A stretch of 64,000 nt of DNA from Streptomyces sp. DH41 (GTDB lineage: Bacteria; Actinomycetota; Actinomycetes; Streptomycetales; Streptomycetaceae), in contig NZ_JARVKY010000003.1 in NCBI RefSeq assembly GCF_029813785.1, forward strand, positions 423,090 through 487,089, in the 5' to 3' direction. The notes beneath the pieces were generated by a model, which was not told where the DNA came from, did not search any database, and saw only the letters and a program-made list of their open reading frames with translations. Positions 44,805 through 54,159 of this stretch are shown piece after piece. Each line of letters starts with the position of its first letter. Positions within the stretch are counted from its first letter, which is position 1. The translations under genes were made by a program, and so were the position numbers.

Positions 44805-45260
44805 ATGACCGACGCCGTCGCACAGCCGACCGATCAGCAGGTGAAGTCGCCCTCTTCACTGCTCTACCTGGTCAAGCGCACCGAGCAGGTCGTGCGGGCC
44901 CGGCTGGAGCAGGTGCTCAAACCGGCTGGCGTGACCGCCCTGCAGTACACCGCGCTGACCGTCCTCGAACGACATGACGGCCTCACCGCAGCCCAGCTCG
45001 CCCGGGACTCCTTCGTCACCGCCCAGTCCATGGCCGACATGGTCCGCGCTCTCGAAGCCCGTGGCCATGTAGACCGTCGCCCCAACCCCGCCAACCGGCG
45101 CGAGCTGCTGATCGCGCTGACCGAGTCCGGGCGTCGGCTGCTGGCCCGGTACGAGCAGCCGGTGCGTGAGCTGGAGCAGCACATGACGGACGGGCTCGAC
45201 GCCGAGCGGACCGCCCAGCTGCGGGCGGCGCTGGACCACGCGTGGCGCCAGCTCTCGTGA
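44805..45260 (+). CDS. MarR-family regulator, cluster 2 (CouR-like)
   Basis: 151 aa, ATG 44805 after GAGGAGGGG. The DNA-binding part (AAQLARDSFVTAQSMADMVR) is the same as in the cluster-1 regulator, and the shared SLLYLVKRTE start and PNPANRRE wing confirm paralogy. It carries a 12-residue longer N-terminus. With matching operators, each regulator probably binds both promoters. Confidence 0.92.
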   Translation: MTDAVAQPTDQQVKSPSSLLYLVKRTEQVVRARLEQVLKPAGVTALQYTALTVLERHDGLTAAQLARDSFVTAQSMADMVRALEARGHVDRRPNPANRRELLIALTESGRRLLARYEQPVRELEQHMTDGLDAERTAQLRAALDHAWRQLS

Positions 45261-45333
45261 CGTGACCCGGCCGTGCGCGGCAGACCTCGTGCCTGGTCGC
45301 GTCGGGGCCGGTCGAGAGGTCCGGAGAGCCGGG

Positions 45334-45975
45334 TCAGCCCGCGAGGAGACGGGTGATCTCGGCGGCGGAGGCCGCCACCCGGGCGCCGTAGGCGTGGCCG
45401 GGTGAGCCGGGCATGCGGAAGAGCGGGGCGACGACGCACACTGCGGCGACGATGTCCTCACCCTCACGCACCGGGGCGCTGACCGAGCCGAGTCCGGGGG
45501 TGCGCGTAGAGACGGATTCGACCCAGCCGTCGGGGCCGGTGAGCCCCCGCAGCGCGTGCGCGGCCGAGCCGCCCTCGGTCAGCGGCAGGCGCAGGCCGGC
45601 ATCGAAGACCACGCGAAGTTCCGTGTGGGGAACGGTGCTCACGGCGCACACGCGGTCCGTCCCCGAGGGAACCCAGAGCTGGCTGGTCTCGTCGAGTTCT
45701 TTGGTGAGGCGGTCGAGACACGGGCGCGCGAGGGCGGTCAGCCGGCGGGGCTGCAGGCGCGGGCCCGGTCGGTACAGGCCCGCGTCGTCGCGGTGGAGCA
45801 GGCCGTGCGCGGTGAGCGCGCCGGCCAGGCGGTGCGTGGTGGAGGTCGTCATCGACAGTTCCTGGGCGATACGGGCGGCCGAGGAGGGGCGGTGCTCGCA
45901 GACGGCGACGATCGCCATGGCTTTGTCGAGCACGCCGACTCCGGTGTCGATTCCGTTGTCCCGCACGCTGGTCAT
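45334..45975 (-). CDS. IclR-family regulator
   Basis: 213 aa, somewhat shorter than the usual 250. N-terminal winged helix SSAARIAQELSMTTSTTHRL and a C-terminal effector domain (LTEGGSAAHALRGL, GSVSAPVREGEDIVAAVCVVAP). It lies 72 bp after the MatC-like transporter on the same strand, so the two are likely co-transcribed. The pair of 17-bp palindromes in the transporter/leuC-like promoter region is its probable target. Confidence 0.92.
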   Translation of the reverse strand: MTSVRDNGIDTGVGVLDKAMAIVAVCEHRPSSAARIAQELSMTTSTTHRLAGALTAHGLLHRDDAGLYRPGPRLQPRRLTALARPCLDRLTKELDETSQLWVPSGTDRVCAVSTVPHTELRVVFDAGLRLPLTEGGSAAHALRGLTGPDGWVESVSTRTPGLGSVSAPVREGEDIVAAVCVVAPLFRMPGSPGHAYGARVAASAAEITRLLAG

Positions 45976-46047
45976 GGCCCCGACGATATCCGGCGTCCGC
46001 CGCAGGCGGGACGGGAGGACGGCGCAGCCGCACGCCTCGGTCCGCCA

Positions 46048-47385
46048 TCAGGCCGCCGAGGGCAGGACCAGCAGGCCCCAGGACAGCAGGGCCGCGGCGG
46101 CGACGACGTAGCCGGTGTACGCGAGCATCCTGCGCTGGAAGCGCTGGCGGTCCGGGACGATGGCGCTGCCCAGCACGAGGACACCGTTGCTGGAGAACGG
46201 GCTGACGTCGACGGTGGTCGCGCAGAAGCACAGGGCGAGGACCAGCGCGGTGACGGGCAGTTCGCCCGACGCCATGAGCGGGGCGGCGAGCTGCAGTGAG
46301 ATGAGGATGATGCCGAAGGACGAACCGACGGCCGAGATCATGCCGACCGCGAGCAGGAGTACGAGCGCGGTCAGGAGCATCGAGGGCAGGTCGAGCGCCT
46401 TCTCGCCGAGGTACTCGATGGTCCCGTTGGCGGTCATGACCTCCATGTAGGTCATGACGCCGCAGACCATCAGGATCGCGGGCCAGCCGATCGCGCCGAC
46501 GGACTCCCGGGTGAGGGCGGGGAAGGCGAGCAGCAGGGCCACCGACAGGAACGTGGCGGCGACGCCGACATCGACCCCCAGGAGCGCGGCCCCGAGCAAG
46601 GACCCGATCGCCGCGAGAGTGGTCCACTGGCCTGCCGTGACGCGGGAGGGGCCTGTGGCGGGGTCGGGGCCGGTCTCCGGGGCGCTGTCCGCTCCGCCGG
46701 ACGACGCCGTGCGGGCGGCCGCACCCACCGTGGCCGGTGTCCGGGCCTTGGCCTCGGCCACCGTTTGGGCAGCGGTGCGCGTTGGCTGCCGCCGCAGCAG
46801 ATGGCGGCCCATCGTCACGAAGGCCGTCACTGCGAGCAGGAGATTGAGTCCGAAGGGAACGATGAAGAGGGTGAGCGCGGAGATCGAGTAGCCCTGTTCG
46901 TCCAGAAGCTGCTGGATGCTGACGGAGTAGACCGTCACAGGGGAGAACGCGGCACCGAAGGCACCGTGTCCGAGCATCGCGCTCATCAGCAGCGGCTTGA
47001 TGCCGAACCGCTTGGCCAACGGCATGGCGATCGGGGCCAGCATTCCGATGGCGAGGACGGCGCCCAGGGACATCAGGGCCGCCGCGAGCAGGAACATCAT
47101 CCAGGCCACCGCCCAGGGCCTGCCGCCCACCAGGCGCAGCGAGCGCTCCAGGAGGAGGTCGACGGTGCCATTCGCGCGAGCCACGCCGAAGAGCAGTGTG
47201 ATGCCGAGGACGGTGAGGAACATGTCGCCCGGGAAAAAGCCCTGGATCTCCTCCAGCGAAATGCCGGAGAGTCCGGAGCCGATCGCGAAGGCGCCGGCGA
47301 AGGCGAGCAGCCCGAGGTTGATGGGGCGCACTGTCGCCAGCGCGAAGGCCACCACCAACACGGCGATGGAGACGGCGTAGACCAC
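46048..47385 (-). CDS. MatC-like dicarboxylate carrier (SLC13/IT superfamily)
   Basis: 445 aa from GTG 47385 with AAGGAGG six bases upstream. Two repeats of hydrophobic helices flank a variable Ala/Thr-rich cytoplasmic loop (about residues 210-245). The first half holds the MatC N-terminal pattern (INLGLLAFAGAFAIGSGLSG, FPGDMFLTVLGITLLFGVA); the second ends CFCATTVDVSPFSSNGVLVLG. Such carriers take up malonate or C4-type dicarboxylates. It is divergent from the leuC-like operon, suggesting it imports that pathway's substrate. Confidence 0.88.
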   Translation of the reverse strand: MVYAVSIAVLVVAFALATVRPINLGLLAFAGAFAIGSGLSGISLEEIQGFFPGDMFLTVLGITLLFGVARANGTVDLLLERSLRLVGGRPWAVAWMMFLLAAALMSLGAVLAIGMLAPIAMPLAKRFGIKPLLMSAMLGHGAFGAAFSPVTVYSVSIQQLLDEQGYSISALTLFIVPFGLNLLLAVTAFVTMGRHLLRRQPTRTAAQTVAEAKARTPATVGAAARTASSGGADSAPETGPDPATGPSRVTAGQWTTLAAIGSLLGAALLGVDVGVAATFLSVALLLAFPALTRESVGAIGWPAILMVCGVMTYMEVMTANGTIEYLGEKALDLPSMLLTALVLLLAVGMISAVGSSFGIILISLQLAAPLMASGELPVTALVLALCFCATTVDVSPFSSNGVLVLGSAIVPDRQRFQRRMLAYTGYVVAAAALLSWGLLVLPSAA

Positions 47386-47503
47386 GATGATCCTCCTTGA
47401 TCGGTGGCGGGTGGGCGAAGGGTGATCCACGGTCCGCGGGACGCCAGGCAGGAGGGCGGCGCTGGAGAAGTCAGAGGGTCGCAGGAGGGCGGAAACCCGG
47501 CCG

Positions 47504-47520
47504 ATCCCAAAAAATGGGAA
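47504..47520. promoter_or_regulatory. Predicted IclR operator 1
   Basis: ATCCCAAAAAATGGGAA, an inverted repeat (TTCCCAT/ATGGGAA-type halves), 119 bp upstream of the MatC-like gene. It differs at one base from the site at 47682. Confidence 0.65.
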
Positions 47521-47681
47521 CGTCGTGCGGGGGTTGGGGATCTCGGGGGGAGGTTAGGCACATGGCCCAGCTGGTGACAACAGTCGTGCAGGCAGGTTTC
47601 CCACTCCGGAATCTCAGCGTCATCTGGCCCTTGTGGGTTTCCGTCGACTGACCTAGGGTCACCGCTGGATTCTCCGCGCAC

Positions 47682-47698
47682 ATCCCAAATAATGGGAA
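47682..47698. promoter_or_regulatory. Predicted IclR operator 2
   Basis: ATCCCAAATAATGGGAA, 33 bp before the leuC-like ATG, where a repressor would block transcription. Both copies are followed by AC. Confidence 0.65.
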
Positions 47699-47731
47699 CC
47701 TTTGGCGCCGATCGCACTTCGAGGGGCCGTT

Positions 47732-49135
47732 ATGCAACTCACCCTTGCCGACAAAATCTGGCGCGACCACGTCGTCCGCAGCGCCGTCGGTGAACCCGAC
47801 CTGCTCTACATCGACCTGCACCTGCTGCACGAGGTGAACACCCCGGTCGCCTTCGACAACCTGCGTGCCGCCGGACGCACGGTCCGCCGCCCGGACCTCA
47901 CGCTGGCAACCGAGGACCACGCCACTCCGACCTTCACCGACCGGCCCTCGCTCGATGAGGTGCTCAGGCGCAGCCAGATGAAGCTGATCCGGGACAACTG
48001 CGCCGAGTTCGGCATCCAGATGTATCCCCTGGGCGACGCCCGTCAGGGCATCGTCCACGTCATCGGCCCCGAACTCGGCCTCGCACAGCCCGGCATGACC
48101 ATCGTCTGCTGCGACTCCCACACCACCACCCACGGCGCTTTCGGCACGCTCGCCTTCGGCATCGGTGCCAGCCAGGTCGAGCACGTCCTGGCCACCCAGA
48201 CGCTGCCGATGACAAAGATGAAGAACATGAGCGTCGACATCACCGGCAGTCTCGCGCCCGGTGTGACGCCGAAGGACGTCGTCCTCGCCCTCATCAACAA
48301 GACCGGGACGGGCCGCGGCGTCGGACACGTCATGGAGTTCCGTGGACCCGTCATCGAGGCGATGTCGATGGAGGGGCGGATGACGGTCTGCAACATGGCC
48401 GTGGAAGCGGGCTCGCGGGCCGGCCTCATCGCCCCGGACGAGACGACCCTCGCCTACCTCAAGGACCGCCCGCACGCCCCCAAGGGCGAGGACTGGGAAC
48501 GCGAGGTCGCCCACTGGCGCACCCTGGCCACCGACCCGGGCGCCATCTTCGACTCAGCCGTCCACCTCGACGGCTCCGCACTCACCCCCTTCGTCACCTG
48601 GGGGATCAATCCCGCCCAGAGCGTTCCGCTGGGCGGGCGCGTCCCCGGCGTGGACGACTTCACCGACGACCGCGGCCGCCGCGCCGCCGCCCGCGCCTTG
48701 GAGTACATGGGCCTCACCCCCGGCACCGCCATGCGCGACCTCGCCGTGGACGCCGTCTTCATCGGCTCCTGCACCAACGGGCGCATCGAGGACCTGCGCG
48801 CCGCCGCCGAGGTGCTGCGCGGCCGCAAGGTCGCCGACGGCGTGGAGGTACTCCTCGTTCCCGGCTCGGCGGCCGTGCGCGCCCAGGCCGTCGCGGAAGG
48901 GCTGGAGGACGTCTTCAACGCCGCCGGCGTCGAACTGCGCTACCCCGGCTGCTCCATGTGCTGCGCCCTCAACGAGGACCGGCTCCGCCCCGGCCAGCGC
49001 GCCGCCTCCACCAACAACCGCAACTTCGAGGGGCGGCAGGGACGCGGTGCCCGCACCCACGTCGTCTCGCCCGAGGTCGCCGCCGCCACCGCCGTCGCCG
49101 GCCGTCTGGCCTCGCCCGCCGACCTGGCCGCCTGA
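47732..49135 (+). CDS. Aconitase-family hydro-lyase large subunit (LeuC type)
   Basis: 467 aa from ATG 47732 (GAGGGG upstream), normal for Leu[31 protein letters not shown] and the 4Fe-4S cysteines in GSCTNGR and [14 protein letters not shown] are present. The family reversibly dehydrates and rehydrates hydroxy-dicarboxylates (3-isopropylmalate, citraconate, dimethylmalate). No leuA or leuB is nearby, and the operon continues with an RraA-like protein and an oxidoreductase, so a catabolic role on a branched dicarboxylate is more likely than leucine synthesis. Confidence 0.9.
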   Translation: MQLTLADKIWRDHVVRSAVGEPDLLYIDLHLLHEVNTPVAFDNLRAAGRTVRRPDLTLATEDHATPTFTDRPSLDEVLRRSQMKLIRDNCAEFGIQMYPLGDARQGIVHVIGPELGLAQPGMTIVCCDSHTTTHGAFGTLAFGIGASQVEHVLATQTLPMTKMKNMSVDITGSLAPGVTPKDVVLALINKTGTGRGVGHVMEFRGPVIEAMSMEGRMTVCNMAVEAGSRAGLIAPDETTLAYLKDRPHAPKGEDWEREVAHWRTLATDPGAIFDSAVHLDGSALTPFVTWGINPAQSVPLGGRVPGVDDFTDDRGRRAAARALEYMGLTPGTAMRDLAVDAVFIGSCTNGRIEDLRAAAEVLRGRKVADGVEVLLVPGSAAVRAQAVAEGLEDVFNAAGVELRYPGCSMCCALNEDRLRPGQRAASTNNRNFEGRQGRGARTHVVSPEVAAATAVAGRLASPADLAA

Positions 49136-49167
49136 GCGCATCCGAGCCCCACCGCCCGAGGAGAACC

Positions 49168-49770
49168 ATGCAAGCCTTCACCGTGCTCACCGGCCGGGGC
49201 GTGCCGCTGCGCCGCTCCGACGTCGACACCGACCAGATCTTCCCCGGCCGCTTCGGCACCCGGACCACCGCGACCGGCTACGAGGACACCCTCTTCGCGG
49301 ACTGGCGCGCCGAGCCCGGCTTCGTCCTCAACGACCCCCGGTACCGGGGCGCGACCATCCTCGTCGCCGGCTCGGACTTCGGCACCGGCTCCTCCCGCGA
49401 GTTCGCCGTCTGGGCCCTGCAGGACTACGGATTCCGCGTCGTCGTCTCCCCCCGCTTCGGAGACATCTTCCGCGGCAACGCCCTCAAGCGGGGCCTGCTC
49501 GCCGTCCGCCTGGACGCGCCCGTCGTCGAGCGTCTGTGGCAGCTTACGGAGGAGGACCCGGCGACGGAGATCACCGTCGACCTGGAGCGGCGCACCGTCA
49601 CGGCGCCCGGCATCGACGTCCCCTTCGAAATCGACGACCACACCCGTGCCCGCCTGCTGGAGGGGCTCGACGACATCGCGGCCACCGAGCGGCACGCCGA
49701 CGCCATCGCCGCTTACGAGAGCCGTCGCCGCCCCGCACTCCCCACCACCGGGGCCGTCCGCCATGGCTGA
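49168..49770 (+). CDS. Aconitase-family hydro-lyase small subunit (LeuD type)
   Basis: 200 aa, ATG 49168 after GAGGAGA. The swivel-domain motifs SDVDTDQIFPGRF, GSDFGTGSSREFAVWAL and SPRFGDIFRGNALKRGLL are those of LeuD. It forms the hydro-lyase with the preceding large subunit. Its last 8 bp overlap the next gene. Confidence 0.9.
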   Translation: MQAFTVLTGRGVPLRRSDVDTDQIFPGRFGTRTTATGYEDTLFADWRAEPGFVLNDPRYRGATILVAGSDFGTGSSREFAVWALQDYGFRVVVSPRFGDIFRGNALKRGLLAVRLDAPVVERLWQLTEEDPATEITVDLERRTVTAPGIDVPFEIDDHTRARLLEGLDDIAATERHADAIAAYESRRRPALPTTGAVRHG

Positions 49771-50569
49771 GCGGGACAAGGCCGCACCGGACCTGGACGC
49801 TCTGCGCCCGCGCCTGTTCGGAGGCGTCCCCGAGACGCTGGTCCGCCGCGCCGCCTTCCCCCGCCTCCCCGCCGACGATCTGCAATTCCTCCAGGACCAG
49901 CGGGACCTGACCTGCCTTCTCGCCGACGCGCTGGACGCACGCGGTGTCGGCGCGGTCGTCCCCGCCGCCGACCTCGGCCCGCTCGCGCCGCAACGGGCGG
50001 TCTGCGGCCAGGCCCTCACCCTGCGCTGTGAGCCCTACGGCGGCACACCGGCCGCGCACTACGCCCGCTCCAGCCCGGCCCTCGCGGGCGACCGCGACCT
50101 GTACGGCCTCGCCGTGCCGGGCGCCGGCGACATCGCCGTGATCACCGCGGACGGCGACACGCGTACCGCTGTCGCCGGCGATCTGTCGGCGGGCTTCGCG
50201 GCCGCGGCCGGGGTGGGCGGCATCCTCGTCGACGGCGCCGTCCGCGACGTCCGCGCCCTGCGCGCCGGCCCCGTTCCCGTCTGGGCGCGCGGTGTGACAC
50301 CGCTCGCCGCCCGCTACCGCTGGCGCGCCGCCGAACTCAACGGGACCGTCACCCTCGCCGGGGCCCGCGTCGAAGCCGGGGACCTGGTCGCGGCCGACGC
50401 CAACGGGGTGTGCGTGGTCCCGTTCGGTTCCGTCCCCGAGGTGCTGGCCGACTGCCGCCGACTCGTCGCCGCCGAGGCGCACATGGCCTCGGCGCTCGCC
50501 GAGGCGGCCGCCGGCACCGTCACCTTCGAGCAGCTCATCACCCGGACGCGTGGCCGTCCGGTGCTCTGA
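49763..50569 (+). CDS. RraA-family protein (HMG/CHA aldolase-like)
   Basis: 268 aa from ATG 49763. The RraA/demethylmenaquinone-methyltransferase-like fold shows in GQALTLRCEPYGG, LAVPGAGDIAVITADGD, GGILVDGAVRDVRAL and VEAGDLVAADANGVCVVP, including the Arg-Asp (VRD) metal/pyruvate site of class II aldolases that split 4-hydroxy-4-methyl-2-oxoglutarate or carboxy-hydroxy-oxoadipate. The first 65 residues are an extension not seen in RraA proper. Position in the operon supports a C-C cleavage giving pyruvate; this is inference. Confidence 0.8.
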   Translation: MAERDKAAPDLDALRPRLFGGVPETLVRRAAFPRLPADDLQFLQDQRDLTCLLADALDARGVGAVVPAADLGPLAPQRAVCGQALTLRCEPYGGTPAAHYARSSPALAGDRDLYGLAVPGAGDIAVITADGDTRTAVAGDLSAGFAAAAGVGGILVDGAVRDVRALRAGPVPVWARGVTPLAARYRWRAAELNGTVTLAGARVEAGDLVAADANGVCVVPFGSVPEVLADCRRLVAAEAHMASALAEAAAGTVTFEQLITRTRGRPVL

Positions 50570-50609
50570 CCCGCTCCGACTCGCCCGTGCACGACCCCAG
50601 GAGGGGCCC

Positions 50610-53600
50610 ATGACCACCACGTCCGCAGCGCCGCCGGCCGTCTCCGGACGGTCCTCGTCCCCGACGTCCGCCGTCCCCGCCGACTTCACGCTCGACGACC
50701 GCTACCTCGCCGACGAGGGCCGCGTCTACCTCACCGGCATCCAGGCGCTGGTCCGGATGCTGATCGACCGCGCCAAGCTCGACGCCCGTGCCGGAGTGCG
50801 TCCCGCGTCGTACGTCTCCGGCTACGAGGGCTCCCCGCTCGCCGGGTACGATCTGGAGATCGCCCGCCGTCGCAAGCTCCTCGACCCGCACGGCGTCGTC
50901 CACCAGCCGGGACTCAACGAGGAACTGGCCGCCACCGCCGTCGCGGGCACCCAGCTCGCGGGCGGCACGCTTTCCTTCCGCCACCCGGACGTCCGCGGCA
51001 TCACCGGCTTCTGGTACGGAAAGGCCCCAGGCCTGGACCGCGCCGCCGACGCGATCCGCCACGCCAACCTCGCCGGCACCTCCCCGCACGGCGGCGCGGT
51101 GGCCCTCGTCGGCGACGACCCCTCCGCAAAGTCCTCCACGTTCCCGTGCTCGTCCGAGCTGAGCCTCGCCGACCTCCAGGTCCCGGCCCTCTACCCGGCC
51201 GACGCGCAGGAGGTGCTGGAGTACGCCCGGCACGCCGTCGAACTCTCTCGCGCCTCCGGACTGTGGACCGCCCTGAAGGTGGCCACCAACGTGGCGGACG
51301 GCGCCTCCACCGCCCACGTCACCCCCAACTGGACCGCCCCAGACATGACCAGCCTGGCCGGCGGGCGCAGGGCGTACGCCCACCAGCCGCACGCCCGCAT
51401 GGTCGGTGCCGCGCTCGCGGGCCTGGAACAGAGCCTGTACGACACGCGCCTGCCCGTCGCCCTGGAGTACGTGCGCCGCAGCGGCCTCAACCGCATCGAG
51501 GGCTCGGCATCGCCTGGGGCCCGGATCGGCGTCGTCGCCTCGGGAAAGACCTGGCTCGACCTCCGCCAGGCCCTGCACGTACTGGGCCTGGACGACACCG
51601 AACTCGACCGCCGCGGCATCCGCCTCCTCAAACTCGCTTTCGTCCACCCCGTCGAGCCGACCGTGGTGCGGGAGTTCGCGTGCGGGCTGGAGGAGATCGT
51701 CGTGGTCGAGGACAAGCGGGCCTACCTTGAGACGGCCGTCAAGGACGCCCTGTACGGGATGACCGACGCGCCCGCCGTCGTCGTGGGCAAGACTGACCAC
51801 ACCGGCGCCCGCCTCCTGCCCGCCGCCGGCGAACTCGACCCGGACCTGGTGGCCACGGCCCTCGCACGCCGCCTCACCCCGTACGACATCCCGTCCGTCA
51901 CCGCCTGGACGGAGAACCGCCCGCGCCCCCGGACCTCCCTCACCCTCCTCCCGCGCACCCCGTACTTCTGCTCCGGCTGCCCGCACAACTCCTCCACCAA
52001 GGTGCCCGACGGGATGGTCGTCGGCGGCGGCATCGGCTGCCACGGCATGGTGATGGGGATGCCCGAGAAGCAGGTCGGCGAGGCCGTCGGCATGACCCAG
52101 ATGGGCGGTGAGGGCGCACACTGGATCGGCCTCTCGCCCTTCGTCGACGACCCGGGGTACGTGCAGAACCTCGGCGACGGGACCTTCGCCCACTCCGGTA
52201 GCCTCGCCGTGCGCGCGGCGGTCGCGGCTGGGGTGACGATGACCTACAAGCTGCTCTTCAACTCCACCGTCGCCATGACCGGCGGCCAGGACGCCGTCGG
52301 CGGGATGCCGCTCGACCGGGTGGTGCGGCTGCTCGCCGTCGAGGGCGCGGCGAGGGTCGTCGTGACGACGCAGGAGCCCCGGCGGGTGAGGCGGATACTG
52401 CGCGGGGCGGGCGTCCTGAGCCTTCCCGAGGTGTCCGTCCGCCACCGCGACGAACTCCTCGACGCCCAGCGCGAACTGGCCGCCGTGCCCGGCGTCACCG
52501 TCCTCGTCCACGACCAGGAGTGCGCCGCCGAACTGCGCCGCAAGCGCAAGCGCGGGAAGGCAGCCACCCCCGACCGGCGCGTGGTGATCAACGAACGGGT
52601 CTGCGAGGGGTGCGGTGACTGCGGGGAGAAGTCCAACTGCATGTCCGTACACCCCGTCGACACCCCGTTCGGCCGCAAGACTCAGATCCACCAGTCCTCC
52701 TGCAACCTGGACTTCAGCTGTCTCAAGGGAGACTGTCCGTCCTTCATGACGGTGGTCCCGGGGGAGCGGAAGCCCGGGACCACACGTACCGGAGCCCCCG
52801 CGGACGATTTGTCCGAGCCCGAACCGCGTGTCTCCGCCGACGAGTTCGCGATGCGGATCACCGGCGTCGGCGGCACCGGAGTCGTCACCGTCGCCCAGGT
52901 GCTGGCCACCGCCGGCTTCCTCGACGGCTACACCGTCCGCTCCCTCGACCAGACCGGCGTCGCCCAGAAGGGCGGAGCGGTCGTCTCCGACGTCAAGTTC
53001 GGCACGGCGCCCGACCTGGACCGCGCGGCCAAGATCGCGGCCGGCGAGTGCGACCTCTACCTCGGCTGCGACATCCTAGTCGCAGCCGACCCCGTCCACC
53101 TCAAGGGCGCCCGCTCCGACCGCACCGTCGCCGTCGTCTCCACCGCCGAGGTGCCCACCGGGCAGATGGTCGTCGACACCGGCACCGTCTTCCCCGATCA
53201 GAGCAGTGTCCGTGCCCAGTTCGAGGGCCGCTTCGCCGCCGCGCACTACCTTGACGCCGCGTCCGCCGCCGAGGAACTGCTCGGCGATCAGCAGTACGCC
53301 AACATGCTCCTCGTCGGCGCCGCCTACCAGGCCGGAGCCCTCCCCGTCAGTGCCAGCAGCTTGGAGCGCGCCATCCGCCTGAACGGCGCGAAGGTGGACG
53401 AGAACCTGCGCGCCTTCGCCCACGGCCGACAGCTCGCGGCAGCCCAGAACACCGGGGTGCACCAGAAGACGGACGACCGGGACACCCCCGGCCTGCCCGG
53501 ACTCCTCGACCGGTTCCTTCCCGAGCTGACCGCCTATCAGAACGCCGCGTACGCCCGCTCCTACCGCGAGTTCGTCGAGACCGTGCGGGCACGGGAGGAA

Positions 53601-54110
53601 GCTGTGGCTCCCGGCAGCACCGTGCTGACGGAGGCCGTCGCCGCCGGCCTGTTCAAGCTCATGGCGTACAAGGACGAGTACGAGGTGGCCCGGCTCATCC
53701 TCGACCCGGCCGCCGAGGCCGACGTCACCGCCCGCTTCGGTCCGGGCAGCCGCGTCTCGTACCGCCTGCACCCACCGGTGCTGCGAGCATTGGGCATGAA
53801 GAACAAGATCTCCCTGGGTGCCTGGTCGCGCCCGGCCTTCCGCGGCCTGTACGCCATGCGCGGGCTGCGGGGAACGGCATGGGACCCCTTCGGACGTGCC
53901 CACGTCAGGCGCGTGGAGCGGGAACTCGTCGCCGAGTACCGGCAGACCATCACAGGCCTCCTGCCCGGCCTCACCGCCGGCACCCTCGGCACCGCCGCCG
54001 AGCTGGCGGCCCTGCCCGACATGGTGCGCGGCTACGAGGACGTCAAGCTGGCCCATGTGCGCGAGTACCGCGAGGCCGTGCGCGAGGCGGCGCTGAAGCT
54101 GCGGGACTGA
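50610..54110 (+). CDS. Indolepyruvate:ferredoxin oxidoreductase family protein (fused subunits)
   Basis: 1166 aa from ATG 50610 (GGAGGGG upstream). Domain order: pyrimidine-binding part (YVSGYEGSPLAGYDLE, VGDDPSAKSSTFPCSSE), TPP-binding part (FCSGCPHNSS, GCHGMVMGMPE, NLGDGTFAHSG), Cys-rich linker (RVCEGCGDCGEKSNC, SSCNLDFSCLKGDCPSF) for iron-sulphur ligands, then the gamma domain (RITGVGGTGVVTVAQVL, LDQTGVAQKGGAVVSDV). These enzymes oxidatively decarboxylate 2-oxoacids to acyl-CoA, passing electrons to ferredoxin. Length is normal. It closes the operon and would use the 2-oxoacid released upstream. Confidence 0.92.
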   Translation: MTTTSAAPPAVSGRSSSPTSAVPADFTLDDRYLADEGRVYLTGIQALVRMLIDRAKLDARAGVRPASYVSGYEGSPLAGYDLEIARRRKLLDPHGVVHQPGLNEELAATAVAGTQLAGGTLSFRHPDVRGITGFWYGKAPGLDRAADAIRHANLAGTSPHGGAVALVGDDPSAKSSTFPCSSELSLADLQVPALYPADAQEVLEYARHAVELSRASGLWTALKVATNVADGASTAHVTPNWTAPDMTSLAGGRRAYAHQPHARMVGAALAGLEQSLYDTRLPVALEYVRRSGLNRIEGSASPGARIGVVASGKTWLDLRQALHVLGLDDTELDRRGIRLLKLAFVHPVEPTVVREFACGLEEIVVVEDKRAYLETAVKDALYGMTDAPAVVVGKTDHTGARLLPAAGELDPDLVATALARRLTPYDIPSVTAWTENRPRPRTSLTLLPRTPYFCSGCPHNSSTKVPDGMVVGGGIGCHGMVMGMPEKQVGEAVGMTQMGGEGAHWIGLSPFVDDPGYVQNLGDGTFAHSGSLAVRAAVAAGVTMTYKLLFNSTVAMTGGQDAVGGMPLDRVVRLLAVEGAARVVVTTQEPRRVRRILRGAGVLSLPEVSVRHRDELLDAQRELAAVPGVTVLVHDQECAAELRRKRKRGKAATPDRRVVINERVCEGCGDCGEKSNCMSVHPVDTPFGRKTQIHQSSCNLDFSCLKGDCPSFMTVVPGERKPGTTRTGAPADDLSEPEPRVSADEFAMRITGVGGTGVVTVAQVLATAGFLDGYTVRSLDQTGVAQKGGAVVSDVKFGTAPDLDRAAKIAAGECDLYLGCDILVAADPVHLKGARSDRTVAVVSTAEVPTGQMVVDTGTVFPDQSSVRAQFEGRFAAAHYLDAASAAEELLGDQQYANMLLVGAAYQAGALPVSASSLERAIRLNGAKVDENLRAFAHGRQLAAAQNTGVHQKTDDRDTPGLPGLLDRFLPELTAYQNAAYARSYREFVETVRAREEAVAPGSTVLTEAVAAGLFKLMAYKDEYEVARLILDPAAEADVTARFGPGSRVSYRLHPPVLRALGMKNKISLGAWSRPAFRGLYAMRGLRGTAWDPFGRAHVRRVERELVAEYRQTITGLLPGLTAGTLGTAAELAALPDMVRGYEDVKLAHVREYREAVREAALKLRD

Positions 54111-54126
54111 ACCGGAGGCGACGGCG

Positions 54127-54159
54127 GTGGCGGACCTCGACGCAACGGAGGTCCGCCAC
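54127..54159. terminator. Hairpin after the oxidoreductase gene
   Basis: Arms GTGGCGGACCTC (54127-54138) and complement (54148-54159), 9-nt loop, 17 bp past the stop. Confidence 0.7.

Noticed and set aside
47732..49770. LeuC/LeuD as leucine biosynthesis genes
   Set aside because: They are in an operon with RraA-like and ferredoxin-oxidoreductase genes and a dicarboxylate carrier, without leuA or leuB, so a catabolic paralogue is preferred.
50538..52691. A 717-codon minus-strand frame
   Set aside because: Antisense to the indolepyruvate oxidoreductase; no motif and typical shadow composition.
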